Assembly (NCBI RefSeq): GCF_000238315.3
Contig: NZ_CP011925.1
Coordinates: forward strand, 1,116,001 to 1,180,000
Reading direction: 5' to 3'
DNA from: Pseudoalteromonas piscicida
GTDB lineage: Bacteria; Pseudomonadota; Gammaproteobacteria; Enterobacterales; Alteromonadaceae
DNA: 64,000 nucleotides
How positions within the stretch are numbered: the stretch's first letter is position 1; every line of letters begins with the position of its first letter. The notes beneath the pieces are model-generated. The model saw only the letters and a program-made list of their open reading frames with translations. It made no database searches and was not told the origin of the DNA. Below, piece after piece: positions 48,221-58,053 of this stretch. The translations under genes were made by a program, and so were the position numbers.

Positions 48221-48359
48221 AAGGACTTTTGATTGGCAATGTACTACATCGTCGCTAAGCGCTAGGCGAATGTAGATGACTTTGATATATTGCATACAAG
48301 CGTATCTCCGTTTTTGCAGATACAAGGTCCGTTTTACCCATTCTTTATTGAGCAGTTAG

Positions 48360-48743
48360 ATGATTAGGAAAATACTACAGTACATATTTCTTGGCCTTGC
48401 GGTTTACGTTACTGTGGTGTTTCTCGTGATCAATTATTACAAAGATGACCCGCAAGCGATGATTTGGCAGGACCGAGAAGCGTTTAACAATCGTTTCATT
48501 CGTAATCTTAGCCTTGAAAAGCCGACTGAGTTAGACACTGTGTTGGATACCTTGGGTAGCCCAGATCTAACGTATGTAAAGAAGAAACAAGACAATACGA
48601 TTGTACAAATTGTGTTTTATCGCACTCAGCTTGTAAAACCAGATGGTATTACAACGGAAGATGAATGCACCGGACTATTGTTTGAAAATGGCATATTAAA
48701 GCTTTGGGGACCTGGCGCTCGGGTCACATTTGATAAAGTGTGA
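48360..48743 (+). CDS. DUF3192 family protein
   Basis: A 127-residue protein with one N-terminal membrane segment (residues 7-27) and a periplasmic DUF3192 domain (FNNRFIRNLSL, LGSPDLTYV, FYRTQLVKPDGITTEDECT). The function is unknown; the fold resembles BamE/SmpA-type small domains, which is an inference. The gene stop is directly followed by the mobile repeat. Confidence 0.85.
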   Translation: MIRKILQYIFLGLAVYVTVVFLVINYYKDDPQAMIWQDREAFNNRFIRNLSLEKPTELDTVLDTLGSPDLTYVKKKQDNTIVQIVFYRTQLVKPDGITTEDECTGLLFENGILKLWGPGARVTFDKV

Positions 48744-48903
48744 TACCAATTAGATTAATTTTCCAACCAATTTGAAGGGTAAAATACCATATTAGCTTCG
48801 TTAACAACGCCTCTTTTAGAACAACTAAATAGCAATGTTTTTGCCTTGCTAAGAAAGCTATTTTACCGTTTTAAAATAGACCGTTTACTTAATAAAATTG
48901 GTA
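48743..48903. repeat. Miniature inverted-repeat element (copy B)
   Basis: A 160-base element with ends TACCAATTAGATTAA and TACCAATTTTATTAA (reverse complement of right end), 13 of 15 matching, about 80% alike to copy A at 29411-29573 and in the same orientation. Inner pair AAATAGC/GCTATTT. It starts directly after the DUF3192 stop and ends 7 bases before the next start codon. Confidence 0.82.
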
Positions 48904-48910
48904 AAGATAG

Positions 48911-50602
48911 ATGGATACAAGGATAGTTACGAGTAAAACGCTGTTCGCGATAGCCCAAGGTACACATAAAGTATTACGGCTTTATTATCACAAAGAAAAG
49001 TGGTCTTCTATCTACCCTACCCTAGTTAAACTTGCACAGCTTTATATGGACTGTTATGAGTCCTCGCCTAGTAGCATGCATGGGCAGCTTGGACTGTATT
49101 CACAAAACTTGGGTTACAACACTAATCTGGTCATGAATCAAAATGTGTTGGTCTGTATGGCTTGTCATCACTTAAAGTTTTCTCGTGCAGTAACCGAAGA
49201 GCTATTGCTTGCGAGCTTTGCGGACTATTTATGCGTAGCGAGAGAAAGCGATCAACTCGCAGCAGGTAAAAAGTTAGACGCACAGCAAGATAAGCTTTGG
49301 AAAGTTCGACATCAGTTGGCCGTACAAATACTGAGTGATGGACAAACACCTAACTTGCAATGTTTGCGAATTTTATCTCGCCTTTCAAACTACGATAGCA
49401 AGCTCGTGGCTTCTACCCCTCAGCGCTTTAATGACCATGCTTCTTTAATTGTTGCAATTGCTCACCGATTAGCAAGCTTAATAACGCCAACACACAAACA
49501 AAATTGCATAGCTCTAGACAGAGCGATTAAGCTTCTTTATAGCAAACTCAGTTATGCTTTTGCATCAAAAGTACTGAGTGCAATTGCAGGGGCATTTGTT
49601 AAACATCCTGCGGGATTGCTGTGTGAGATTAAAGGCGAAGAGGGCTTTTTGGTGATACAAAGCAATAGTGAAAAAATAATCGCTGTTGTGGAACAAGGGC
49701 AAACCAAAAAGCTGGCGAAGGCCAACCGTAAGTTCCAGTTTCACTGTGGTTTAACTGCAACGACAGATGCGAAGCTACTTTACAATATTTGGGACCGAGC
49801 TGCTGAGCCTGCGGTAATGCCTTTCGGCTCTGAACATTTACACCTACTAGAAACAGTAAAAGCCTTATCTCACAGTCAATTTCAAAGTATTCGTGCACTT
49901 GAAAAGCTGATTTGCGAGTTCGATTCGGTGTCAAGTGCATTGCAGATAGCAGCAAAGCAGTATAACCGCGAAAATCTAAAAGCCGCATCGGTTAGGCACT
50001 CTCTCGCCATGGTAGGACTTGATGCTGCTGGGTTACTGGCGCAGCGCGTGTTGCTTGAGCAAATCATAGCAAACCATAAGCTTCCTTTCACAGAAGATAT
50101 CGTGCATAAATATGGCGTGATTAGTCAAATCATCGCCTTATATGTTGGTGAAAGTTATGGTGAACAATTTGAGCGTTTATTGTCGCCATTTGCAGCGGTT
50201 ATTGTATTTTTAGTGACTAAACAAGGGGTAGAGATCCAACATGCCACGGCACTCCATTCTCGTGAGTATTCAGAAGAACTAGTATCAATTGCTAACCTAT
50301 TTGGGATCCGCGCGATTGCAAAAGATAAATACCTAGACTTTAATCAGCAGTACTTTGAAAAAAGCATTCTTCATAAGGCAATGCTAGATAGTGAAACGTT
50401 AAAAAAATCTCAGACCAATACGCAGTGTAAACTGTTCATTTTTATTAAACTGATTGCACTTAAAGTGATATCCCCCACTTTTGTGTTAACTGCGTGGCAA
50501 AAACAATTGGTCGATGACGTATTAGCTGAAAGTCGTTTTGTTACCGCGCAAAAGTTTGATGTAGCGCTACTAGAGGCCGGATTTTACTCATCTATTGCCT
50601 GA
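48911..50602 (+). CDS. HDOD/HD-like regulatory protein of unknown function
   Basis: A 563-residue soluble helical protein. Residues about 60-110 and 200-260 recall degenerate HD-type regions (LLLASFADYL; FVKHPAGLLCEIKGEEGFLV resembles the end of HD-GYP domains). Residues about 355-430 (SVRHSLAMVGLDAAGLLAQR) look like an HDOD domain. No HD metal pair or GYP motif is seen, so it is not expected to hydrolyse c-di-GMP. Its promoter and ribosome site must lie in or at the edge of the repeat. It may be a signalling protein. Confidence 0.6.
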   Translation: MDTRIVTSKTLFAIAQGTHKVLRLYYHKEKWSSIYPTLVKLAQLYMDCYESSPSSMHGQLGLYSQNLGYNTNLVMNQNVLVCMACHHLKFSRAVTEELLLASFADYLCVARESDQLAAGKKLDAQQDKLWKVRHQLAVQILSDGQTPNLQCLRILSRLSNYDSKLVASTPQRFNDHASLIVAIAHRLASLITPTHKQNCIALDRAIKLLYSKLSYAFASKVLSAIAGAFVKHPAGLLCEIKGEEGFLVIQSNSEKIIAVVEQGQTKKLAKANRKFQFHCGLTATTDAKLLYNIWDRAAEPAVMPFGSEHLHLLETVKALSHSQFQSIRALEKLICEFDSVSSALQIAAKQYNRENLKAASVRHSLAMVGLDAAGLLAQRVLLEQIIANHKLPFTEDIVHKYGVISQIIALYVGESYGEQFERLLSPFAAVIVFLVTKQGVEIQHATALHSREYSEELVSIANLFGIRAIAKDKYLDFNQQYFEKSILHKAMLDSETLKKSQTNTQCKLFIFIKLIALKVISPTFVLTAWQKQLVDDVLAESRFVTAQKFDVALLEAGFYSSIA

Positions 50603-50798
50603 TATTTATTCTATAAATACTATCAATAACAAGCATAAATCATATGTATGTCATTTTTTCATTCCATACTGGAATAAGACCTAATTAATTGCTATAAAAC
50701 GCGGCTTAAACAAGCGAACGTACACCTTTGTTAATTTCTACTAAACTTAGTTTGCAATTCTTCTCGGGTGTATTCCAACTTTTGATAAAGGAAAAAAC

Positions 50799-51806
50799 AT
50801 GGCACAGCAAACCATCACAGTTATCCGTGGCGACGGCATTGGCCCTAGCATCATCGATTCAGCAATCGAGATCTTAAAAGCCGTAGGTTGCGACTATGAA
50901 TACGAGTACGTAGACGCAGGTTTGGCTGCTTTAGAAAAAACAGGTGAATTACTTCCAGCAGCAACGCTAGAAGCAATTGAGCGTAACAAAATCACGCTAA
51001 AGGGCCCACTAACTACACCTGTTGGCGAAGGTTTCACTTCAATCAACGTGACATTGCGTAAGCATTTTGGCCTTTACGCAAACGTTCGTCCAGTTAAGTC
51101 ATTTGAAGGTACTAAAGCACGTTACGATGACATTGATATCATTACAGTACGTGAAAACACGCAAGGTATGTACTCAGGTCTTGGTCAAGTTGTTTCTGAA
51201 GATGGCAACGAAGCGGAAGCAATGTCAAAGATCACTCGTGAAGGTGCTGAAAAGATCGTAACTTTCGCTTATGAGTTAGCACAGCGTGAAGGTCGTAAGA
51301 AAGTAACTGCGGTTCACAAAGCGAACATCCTAAAATCAACTTCAGGTCTATTCCTTAAAGTTGCTCGTGAGGTGGGTGAGCGTTACCCTGAAATTGAATC
51401 AGCAGAAATGATCGTTGATGCTACTTGTATGAAACTAGTAATGACACCTGAAGAGTTTGATGTGATCGTAACAACAAACCTATTCGGTGACATCCTTTCT
51501 GATCTTTGTGCGGGTCTTGTTGGTGGTCTTGGTATGGCACCAGGTGCAAACATTGGTACTGACGCTGCAATCTTTGAAGCGGTTCACGGTAGCGCTCCAG
51601 ATATCGCAGGCAAAAACCTTGCAAACCCAACTTCAGTTATTCTAGCTTCAATTCAAATGCTTGAGTACTTAGGCGAAGCTGATAAAGCGGAAAAAATCCG
51701 CAGTGCAGTAGCTGACGTTATCAAGAGCGGCGACCGTACAACACGCGATCTTGGTGGTAGCCACGGCACTACCGATTTCACACAGGCGGTAATTGAGCGT
51801 CTTTAA
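50799..51806 (+). CDS. Isocitrate dehydrogenase, NAD-dependent type
   Basis: A 335-residue enzyme of the isocitrate/isopropylmalate dehydrogenase family: VIRGDGIGPSI, TVRENTQGMYSG with substrate-binding Arg, HKANILKSTSG, NLFGDILSDL and the cofactor loop EAVHGSAPDIAG. The short length and the Asp/Ile-type cofactor site suggest the NAD form related to mitochondrial IDH rather than E. coli Icd; isopropylmalate and homoisocitrate enzymes are alternatives. AAGGA lies before the ATG. Confidence 0.85.
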   Translation: MAQQTITVIRGDGIGPSIIDSAIEILKAVGCDYEYEYVDAGLAALEKTGELLPAATLEAIERNKITLKGPLTTPVGEGFTSINVTLRKHFGLYANVRPVKSFEGTKARYDDIDIITVRENTQGMYSGLGQVVSEDGNEAEAMSKITREGAEKIVTFAYELAQREGRKKVTAVHKANILKSTSGLFLKVAREVGERYPEIESAEMIVDATCMKLVMTPEEFDVIVTTNLFGDILSDLCAGLVGGLGMAPGANIGTDAAIFEAVHGSAPDIAGKNLANPTSVILASIQMLEYLGEADKAEKIRSAVADVIKSGDRTTRDLGGSHGTTDFTQAVIERL

Positions 51807-51831
51807 TTATTAACGCTCAATTTAATCCTTG

Positions 51832-51856
51832 GGTGGTGCGTTAGCACCACCTTCTT
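51832..51856 (+). terminator. Probable terminator between idh and the M6 protease gene
   Basis: An 8-bp stem (GGTGGTGC with GCACCACC, loop GTTA) followed by TTCTTCTT. It overlaps the stop codon of the convergent protease gene. Confidence 0.65.
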
Positions 51857-54813
51857 CTTAATCCCACTAGCATTCCACCGATTAACGCAAACCATCCGAT
51901 ACTGCCCCCAGACGATCCGCTATCACCAGAGTCCGTTGGCGTTGTTGTTGGGGCTGTCACTGTGATCTCAACAGTGCCTTTCGCGCTTTGATCCGCACCA
52001 TCCGATAGCGTTAACACGACATTATATGTGCCCGCTTGAGTGTAACTATGCGTTGTAGTCAAACCAGAACCTTGTGTGCCATCACCGAAATCCCAATTAG
52101 CTTGATAGTTACCATCGCCACCAACAGCAGTTGCGACAAAGCTTGCCTGTAAGTTAGATGTGGTCGCTGTGGCTTCAATGCTTAGTGGTACTACGACAGT
52201 CACCGAGGTTGATTTAGTTACCGCTTCACCTTCGGCGTCTTTCACATTAAGTGTTACTGTGTACGTGCCGCTTAGCTCATAGATATGTTCAACTGAGTTT
52301 GATGTTGCTGTGGTCCCGTCACCAAAATTCCACTCAAGTTCATAAGGCGCTTTGCCACCGATAACTTCGGCGTTGAAGACAAAGCCTTGCCCTACTGCGG
52401 TCGCTTTGATATCACCGACTGTAAGCGGGATTGGCTCGACGTTGCCAACGCTGACATTTGAACTCAGCGCTGAATTGCTTCCGTCTGCTTTGGTTCGTGT
52501 GAACATTACCGTATAGTTGCCGATATCTTGATAGCTGTGAACTGGTGAAAGCGCGTTACTTGTTTGACCATCACCAAAGTTCCACAAAAAGCTATCTGAT
52601 TCGTTTAATGCTAGGCCTTTGACATTAAACTTAACGGTGTTTTGCGATTGTACTTGAGTGATTTTAGGGTCGCTGAGATAAATTACACCAACTTGCGCAC
52701 TGCTCGCATCTTCTTCTATGGTATTCAATCTAAGTTGAACACCAAAACCAGGCAAACTAACACCTGACTCCTTTTGGATCGAGAAGGTGTAATCCTGAGT
52801 ATCATCAAACGTACTGATCGGCGTGAGATGTTGATCACCAAGACCCGCTTTTTGAGTATCTAAACGCAGTGTTGCATCTTTGATTTGAATAATACTCGTT
52901 GCGGGTGTTGTGCCGTCGGCTTTGAAGATCGGGTTTTGGTCTTGGTCAATCACCAACATATCGCCAGAGCCAGGGTGTAACGAAGTAGAGTTATTGCTTT
53001 GCCCATCGTTGCTGTACCACATCAACACACCTGTATTATAACCAGACAAAGACAAACCAGCATCTAACCCTCTAAATGAGCGTAAATGCGCGTAGTAAGC
53101 GTTACTAGGTTTAGCTCTGTAACCAGATATTTTACGAAAACCGTTGTAGACTAAGTCGTTTGTTGGCTCTGCGGTATTGGTATAAATTTGCGAACCATCC
53201 GCTGTCACTGCGATGTTATCGAGTAATACCCCTTTTAGTGTTTCAAAATCGTCAGTTTGATATACGAATGTTACGGTAACAGTTTGTCCTCGGTACGCTG
53301 AGATATCAAAATCTAGCGTAATTGGGTTAGCCCCAAAAGCCGACGACTCGCCATCCATGTAATTAGTCACACTGGCATAATTTGGATGGTTCGATTTTGT
53401 GGTATTGCCAGCAATTGGCTGGCCATTTACCGCCACTTGGAAAATATCGTAGTTAAGCTCGATACTATAATTTGCAAGCATGGATAATGAAATTTGGCTT
53501 GCATTAGGCAAACTTAAGGTAAAACTTGCTTGGTTATTGAGTTTGTCGTCTTGTCCTGAGTAATAGTGATAATTCCCATCAAGTGGCGTTATGAATTCCT
53601 CTAGTTGAGCAGGCAGATTTATCTTTATTTGATTCGTAGTACCATTGTTCACCCCAATATCTGTGAGCGTTACCGTTTGTTCTGTACTCAAATCATCAAA
53701 TGTGTACTCGGTTTGGTTTAGCCAATTTCCTGCATAATTTTGTTGTAAAAACTCAAGGCTTTTAGGGGAAAATTGGGTTGGTTGCGAGCCACTTAATTGA
53801 CCTAAGTAACTGCCTGAAGACATGACTGACCAAAGCGCAACGGGTTCACCTATGTCATTGGAATTTAAATCGTATTCGTCCGGTAATCCGAGGTCATGAC
53901 CAAACTCATGGACAACCACACCGATTGCAGCATCAATAGGATTAATGGTGTAGTTATAAACCTTGTAGTTGGTATCTGGAATTGCCTTAGGTTGGTTGTT
54001 TTCATCAAATACGAAGAAGCGATGTGACCAAATTGCATCAGTATCTAATACGCCGCCACCAGCCTCTTGACCAATACTTGAATGAAATAACATGACATGG
54101 TCAATAATGCCATCCGGCTCAAGGCGGTTGCCATCACCATCTATGTCGTTCAAATCTGTTTTATCGTACTCAGATAAGTCGATATTAAATTGAGTTACGG
54201 CTTTGCTTACAGCTTCGAACACTAACTCTTCGGGTCTTAAGTCTCGGGTGTCGCCTTCTTGTTCGCCATAGTAGGCTGCATTTTGAGCGGCTCTTACCCA
54301 GCCAAATGCATTGCCAGATACCTTAAAGCTACCGCCTGAGGCCGCTTGATAAAACTGGGTAGCGGATTGCAAAGATTCGTTGTTAGGCCCGTTATAGCCG
54401 CTATCTGAGTACAATAGTGATTGGTAGTGAGACGCGGGATAGCTTGAGTAGTACATATCCGTATCACCGGAGTTTAGTCGGTTCTGGTCGTTAGGCAAAT
54501 CCGGGAAATCAACCAAAATAGCAAGAATTTTGGCTTCATTAAGTGTTTGCGCCGTGCCCACCGCAAATTGCTTGCCTAACTTAGTGTTGCCAAGGTGCAC
54601 GTTTTTAATTGCGTAGGGTGTTTTTATTTGGCTGGCAATGGGCTTTGTTTTGATAAATTGCTCAAGCGCAATTTTTCGCTCGTATTCACTCAATGTGCGG
54701 CCGAGCTTTTTCTCCTGCCAATAAATAACCTGATCTTTATAGAGTACCTGCGCTGACGCTGTACTTGATAGCAGCGTGATCGATGACAATATGCTTAGTT
54801 TAAAAATATTCAT
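51841..54813 (-). CDS. Secreted M6-family metalloprotease with PKD repeats and GlyGly-CTERM
   Basis: A 990-residue exported protease of the immune-inhibitor-A type. Signal peptide at 1-21; zinc site HEFGHDLGLPDEYD near residue 300; a C-terminal beta region; three PKD domains (each with a [LW]NFGDG or WDFGDG motif and [HS]xY) in the last 270 residues; and a terminal SGGSIGWFALIGGMLVGLRRR tail (Gly-rich, hydrophobic, Arg) typical of GlyGly-CTERM sorting by rhombosortase and type II secretion. It likely breaks down proteins outside the cell. Confidence 0.93.
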   Translation of the reverse strand: MNIFKLSILSSITLLSSTASAQVLYKDQVIYWQEKKLGRTLSEYERKIALEQFIKTKPIASQIKTPYAIKNVHLGNTKLGKQFAVGTAQTLNEAKILAILVDFPDLPNDQNRLNSGDTDMYYSSYPASHYQSLLYSDSGYNGPNNESLQSATQFYQAASGGSFKVSGNAFGWVRAAQNAAYYGEQEGDTRDLRPEELVFEAVSKAVTQFNIDLSEYDKTDLNDIDGDGNRLEPDGIIDHVMLFHSSIGQEAGGGVLDTDAIWSHRFFVFDENNQPKAIPDTNYKVYNYTINPIDAAIGVVVHEFGHDLGLPDEYDLNSNDIGEPVALWSVMSSGSYLGQLSGSQPTQFSPKSLEFLQQNYAGNWLNQTEYTFDDLSTEQTVTLTDIGVNNGTTNQIKINLPAQLEEFITPLDGNYHYYSGQDDKLNNQASFTLSLPNASQISLSMLANYSIELNYDIFQVAVNGQPIAGNTTKSNHPNYASVTNYMDGESSAFGANPITLDFDISAYRGQTVTVTFVYQTDDFETLKGVLLDNIAVTADGSQIYTNTAEPTNDLVYNGFRKISGYRAKPSNAYYAHLRSFRGLDAGLSLSGYNTGVLMWYSNDGQSNNSTSLHPGSGDMLVIDQDQNPIFKADGTTPATSIIQIKDATLRLDTQKAGLGDQHLTPISTFDDTQDYTFSIQKESGVSLPGFGVQLRLNTIEEDASSAQVGVIYLSDPKITQVQSQNTVKFNVKGLALNESDSFLWNFGDGQTSNALSPVHSYQDIGNYTVMFTRTKADGSNSALSSNVSVGNVEPIPLTVGDIKATAVGQGFVFNAEVIGGKAPYELEWNFGDGTTATSNSVEHIYELSGTYTVTLNVKDAEGEAVTKSTSVTVVVPLSIEATATTSNLQASFVATAVGGDGNYQANWDFGDGTQGSGLTTTHSYTQAGTYNVVLTLSDGADQSAKGTVEITVTAPTTTPTDSGDSGSSGGSIGWFALIGGMLVGLRRRWC

Positions 54814-54939
54814 CTAAGAGACCCCAGTACAATTGAGCTTTAAGTTTAGCATTTTTATCGCTTTGTTCCCGTAGAAGTGCTACTAAATAAAAAATCTAAT
54901 TGGTGGTGAATTTTAAATTGAAATGTAATATTTCAACAA

Positions 54940-54968
54940 TTGAAAGGTGGAAAGGTGGAATTTATATC
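54940..54968 (+). promoter_or_regulatory. Candidate promoter of the ilv leader transcript
   Basis: TTGAAA (54940-54945), a 17-base spacer and TATATC (54963-54968) lie 45 bases before the leader ATG. The spacer contains the direct repeat GGTGGAA twice. Confidence 0.4.
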
Positions 54969-55013
54969 TAATACTGTGTAGGCTAACTTTGAAATCAACT
55001 TAAAGGCAAAACA

Positions 55014-55067
55014 ATGACTAATTTCTTTCAACTAATCGTTCTCGTGGTGGTACTGGTCTCTTCATAG
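55014..55067 (+). CDS. ilv operon leader peptide
   Basis: A 17-residue frame, MTNFFQLIVLVVVLVSS, has eleven or so branched-chain residues (one Ile, five Val and four Leu codons in sequence) and follows AAAGG. Low charged Val-, Leu- or Ile-tRNA would stall the ribosome in it. It is too short for usual gene callers. Confidence 0.88.
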   Translation: MTNFFQLIVLVVVLVSS

Positions 55068-55073
55068 AGTTCA

Positions 55074-55131
55074 GCGGGGAGCTATTACTTGAAAGAAATA
55101 CTCAAACCCCGCAACCAGCGGGGTTTTTTTT
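55074..55131 (+). promoter_or_regulatory. ilvIH attenuator
   Basis: The terminator stem AACCCCGC (55105-55112) with GCGGGGTT (55118-55125) is followed by T. GCGGGG at 55074-55079 can instead pair with CCCCGC at 55107-55112, forming the antiterminator when the ribosome stalls on the leader. Confidence 0.85.
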
Positions 55132-55178
55132 GATTTTAGAAATATAACAGGCACGCACAGTCAACGAGGAATGAGGTA

Positions 55179-56900
55179 ATGGCAGAGCAATACAACGGCT
55201 CCGAGCTAGTAGTAAAAGCATTGAGCGCATTAAAAGTAAAATACATATTTGGCTATCCCGGAGGGTCGGTTCTTGATCTTTATGATGCCTTGTTTCAGCA
55301 ATCAGATATTGAACATATCTTGGTTAGACATGAGCAAGCAGCGACCCACATGGCAGACGGTTACGCCAGAGCAACGGGAGACGTCGGTGTTGTCCTGGCG
55401 ACCAGTGGCCCTGGTGCCACTAACTGCATTACAGGGATCGCGACTGCTTATATGGATTCAATCCCAATGGTTGTACTCTCAGGGCAAGTACCTTCAAACC
55501 TAATCGGCGATGATGCGTTTCAAGAAACGGATATTGTTGGTTGCTCTCGCCCTATCGTTAAACACAGTTTTAACTGCCGCGACGCGACAAAAATCCCAGA
55601 AGTATTAGCTAAGGCATTTTATCTAGCAAACTCTGGTAGACCAGGACCGGTTGTAGTTGAGCTGCCAAAAGATATTTTGAACCCTGCGCTTAAATTCGAT
55701 TATCAGATGCCTGAACAGATTGATATGCGAACTTACAACCCGAGTGTAAAGGGGCATTCCAAGCAGATCCGCAAAGCGGTTGAAGCCATTATTGAAGCGA
55801 AGCGTTTGGTTATCTATTCTGGCGGCGGCATTATTCTTTCGAATACCTCGGAAAAACTAACTGAGCTGGTTGAGAAATTAAACGCGCCTATCACCAATAC
55901 CCTAATGGGTCTTGGCGGGATCAGTGGCACACATCCTAACTTTATTGGCATGTTAGGGATGCACGGAAGTCTTGAAGCGAATAAGGCGATGGCGAATGCC
56001 GATGTTATCTTAGCGTTAGGGGCGCGTTTTGATGACCGTGTGACCAATAACGTTAAGAAGTTTTGTCCGGATGCCAAAATTGTTCACGTTGATGTGGATC
56101 CAACTTCAATTTCTAAGACCATTCAAGCGCATATTCCAGTTGTGGGCTGTTTAGATACAGTGATGGAGCAATTGCTACGCGGTATCGAAAAAAGCGAGAA
56201 GCGCATCGACCGCGCTGCACAAGAAGATTGGTGGCAAGCAATTACCACATGGCGCTCTCAGAAGTGTTTGTCGTTTACAGCGGGTGTTGAAAAAATCAAG
56301 CCGCAAACGGTTATCGAAAAGCTATACCAAATGACCAGCGGTGACGCATATGTTTGCTCAGACGTAGGACAGCATCAAATGTTTGCAGCGCAGTACTACC
56401 CGTTTAAATCACCTCGTCAATGGATCAATTCAGGCGGTCTTGGCACCATGGGGTTTGGCTTACCTGCTGCGATGGGCGTAAAAATGGCATTCCCGCAAAG
56501 CGAAGTATTGTGCGTAACTGGAGACGGCTCAATTCAAATGAATATTCAGGAGCTTTCAACTTGTTTGCAATACGGCCTTGCTGTCAAAGTCATCTCGTTA
56601 AACAACCGCTCGCTTGGTATGGTACGCCAATGGCAAGACATGATGTATGAGGGACGTCACGCAAGCTCTTATATGGAATCACTGCCTGATTTTGTTGCGC
56701 TTGCCGAGAGTTATGGTCATATCGGTATTCGGGTTGATAAGCCTGAGCAACTTGATGCAGCGCTGGAAAAAGCAATGTCGATTAAAGACCGACTTGTATT
56801 TTTAGATATTTTGGTCGATGAGTCAGAGCATGTGTATCCAATGCAAATTAAGCAAGGTGCGATAGACGAGATGTGGTTGAAAAAAGGAGTAAAAGCATAA
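55179..56900 (+). CDS. ilvI: Acetolactate synthase large subunit
   Basis: A 573-residue ThDP enzyme that joins two pyruvates, or pyruvate and 2-ketobutyrate, in valine, leucine and isoleucine synthesis. Motifs: [15 protein letters not shown], catalytic Glu in [23 protein letters not shown], and the ThDP/Mg site [20 protein letters not shown] (GDG...NN as LNNRSLGM). It follows E. coli IlvI more closely than IlvG or IlvB along the whole length. It lies after the attenuator and overlaps ilvH (TAATG). Confidence 0.95.
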   Translation: MAEQYNGSELVVKALSALKVKYIFGYPGGSVLDLYDALFQQSDIEHILVRHEQAATHMADGYARATGDVGVVLATSGPGATNCITGIATAYMDSIPMVVLSGQVPSNLIGDDAFQETDIVGCSRPIVKHSFNCRDATKIPEVLAKAFYLANSGRPGPVVVELPKDILNPALKFDYQMPEQIDMRTYNPSVKGHSKQIRKAVEAIIEAKRLVIYSGGGIILSNTSEKLTELVEKLNAPITNTLMGLGGISGTHPNFIGMLGMHGSLEANKAMANADVILALGARFDDRVTNNVKKFCPDAKIVHVDVDPTSISKTIQAHIPVVGCLDTVMEQLLRGIEKSEKRIDRAAQEDWWQAITTWRSQKCLSFTAGVEKIKPQTVIEKLYQMTSGDAYVCSDVGQHQMFAAQYYPFKSPRQWINSGGLGTMGFGLPAAMGVKMAFPQSEVLCVTGDGSIQMNIQELSTCLQYGLAVKVISLNNRSLGMVRQWQDMMYEGRHASSYMESLPDFVALAESYGHIGIRVDKPEQLDAALEKAMSIKDRLVFLDILVDESEHVYPMQIKQGAIDEMWLKKGVKA

Positions 56901-57397
56901 TGAGAAGAATATTATCGATTCTATTGGAGAATGAACCAGGTTCTCTTTCTCGTATTGTGGGTTTATTTTCTCAGCGTGCGTACAACATTGATAGCTTAAC
57001 AGTAGGTACGACTGCAGACAAAACGCTATCTCGTATTACCATCACGACCCAAGGCGATGACCGCATTGTTGAACAAATCACTAAGCAAGTGAACAAGCTA
57101 GTGGATGTGCTTAAGGTCATAGATTTAACTGATATGCAGCACATTGAAAGAGAGCTACTACTGGTAAAAGTCTATGCCAGAGACGAAGTAACACGAGCAG
57201 CTATCAATCGTGTTGCTGAGGTGTTTCAAGCTAGCATTATAGATATGGGCAAACAAAGTTATATATTACAGATGGTAAGCTCAGCCGACCGTCTTGAGTC
57301 TTTCTTGGATCTATTACGTCACGAAAGCGACATTATTGAACTAGTGCGCTCTGGCGCGGTAGGTATTGGCCGTGGTGACAAAGCGCTGAAAGGATAA
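56900..57397 (+). CDS. ilvH: Acetolactate synthase small regulatory subunit
   Basis: A 165-residue ACT-domain protein (LLENEPGSLSRIVGLFSQRAYNIDSL shortened: ENEPGSLSRIVGLF) with a C-terminal regulatory half ending VGIGRGDKAL. It binds valine and controls IlvI. ATG at 56900 overlaps the ilvI stop by one base, giving an MRRILS start as in E. coli; the open frame extends 9 codons further back. Confidence 0.95.
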   Translation: MRRILSILLENEPGSLSRIVGLFSQRAYNIDSLTVGTTADKTLSRITITTQGDDRIVEQITKQVNKLVDVLKVIDLTDMQHIERELLLVKVYARDEVTRAAINRVAEVFQASIIDMGKQSYILQMVSSADRLESFLDLLRHESDIIELVRSGAVGIGRGDKALKG

Positions 57398-57546
57398 AAC
57401 CACTTACCTTTTAGCTGTCACTGTGATCTTTTTGGGCGGGTGAGCACGTTGTGTTACGTACAACCCGCTTCAGCTGTTATGCATGGCGGCTTCGATTTAC
57501 TCTCATTAGGTTACTGGCTATAATCTCGTTTTTATCAAGTTAGATT

Positions 57547-58053
57547 ATGCACATGGAACTCGAACGCTTCTGGCAGCTTGTCACCGCCCCCGATCATTCA
57601 AACGATAATGAATATTTAAAAACGCGTTTATCACCGTTAAGCTCAGAAGAAATTGCTCAGTTCGATGCATTATATACCAAAGAACTAAGAGCACTGTGGC
57701 ATTGGGATAACTGGAAAGTGGCCTACGTGATTGCAGGCTGTAATAGCGAATATGACTTCTTGGATTTTTGTAATTGGATCATCAGTCGTGGCCCTGAAGC
57801 GGTAAGCGTACTCACTGCGGAACCAGACGAATTAGCTAATAAGTTTGCTATTCCGAATAAAGACGACCTGCCCTACCCGTTTATTGACGAATTAGATTTA
57901 GTTGCAGGGTTGCTTTTTGAAGAAAAAAATCAAGACGAACTTCCGTATCACAGTGTCGTGAACTTTCCGCCGCAAGGTAAAAAGTTTAAAAATAAACCAA
58001 AACAGTTAAAGGCTGAACTACCTCAACTTTTTGGTCAATATTGGCTTGGATAA
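57547..58053 (+). CDS. DUF4240 family protein
   Basis: A 168-residue soluble protein with the DUF4240 pattern (LERFWQLV at the start, then WKVAYVIAGCNSEYDFLDFCNWIISRG shortened: GCNSEYDFLDFCNW). The start may be at 57547 or, two codons later, at 57553. Function unknown. It stands alone. Confidence 0.78.
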   Translation: MHMELERFWQLVTAPDHSNDNEYLKTRLSPLSSEEIAQFDALYTKELRALWHWDNWKVAYVIAGCNSEYDFLDFCNWIISRGPEAVSVLTAEPDELANKFAIPNKDDLPYPFIDELDLVAGLLFEEKNQDELPYHSVVNFPPQGKKFKNKPKQLKAELPQLFGQYWLG

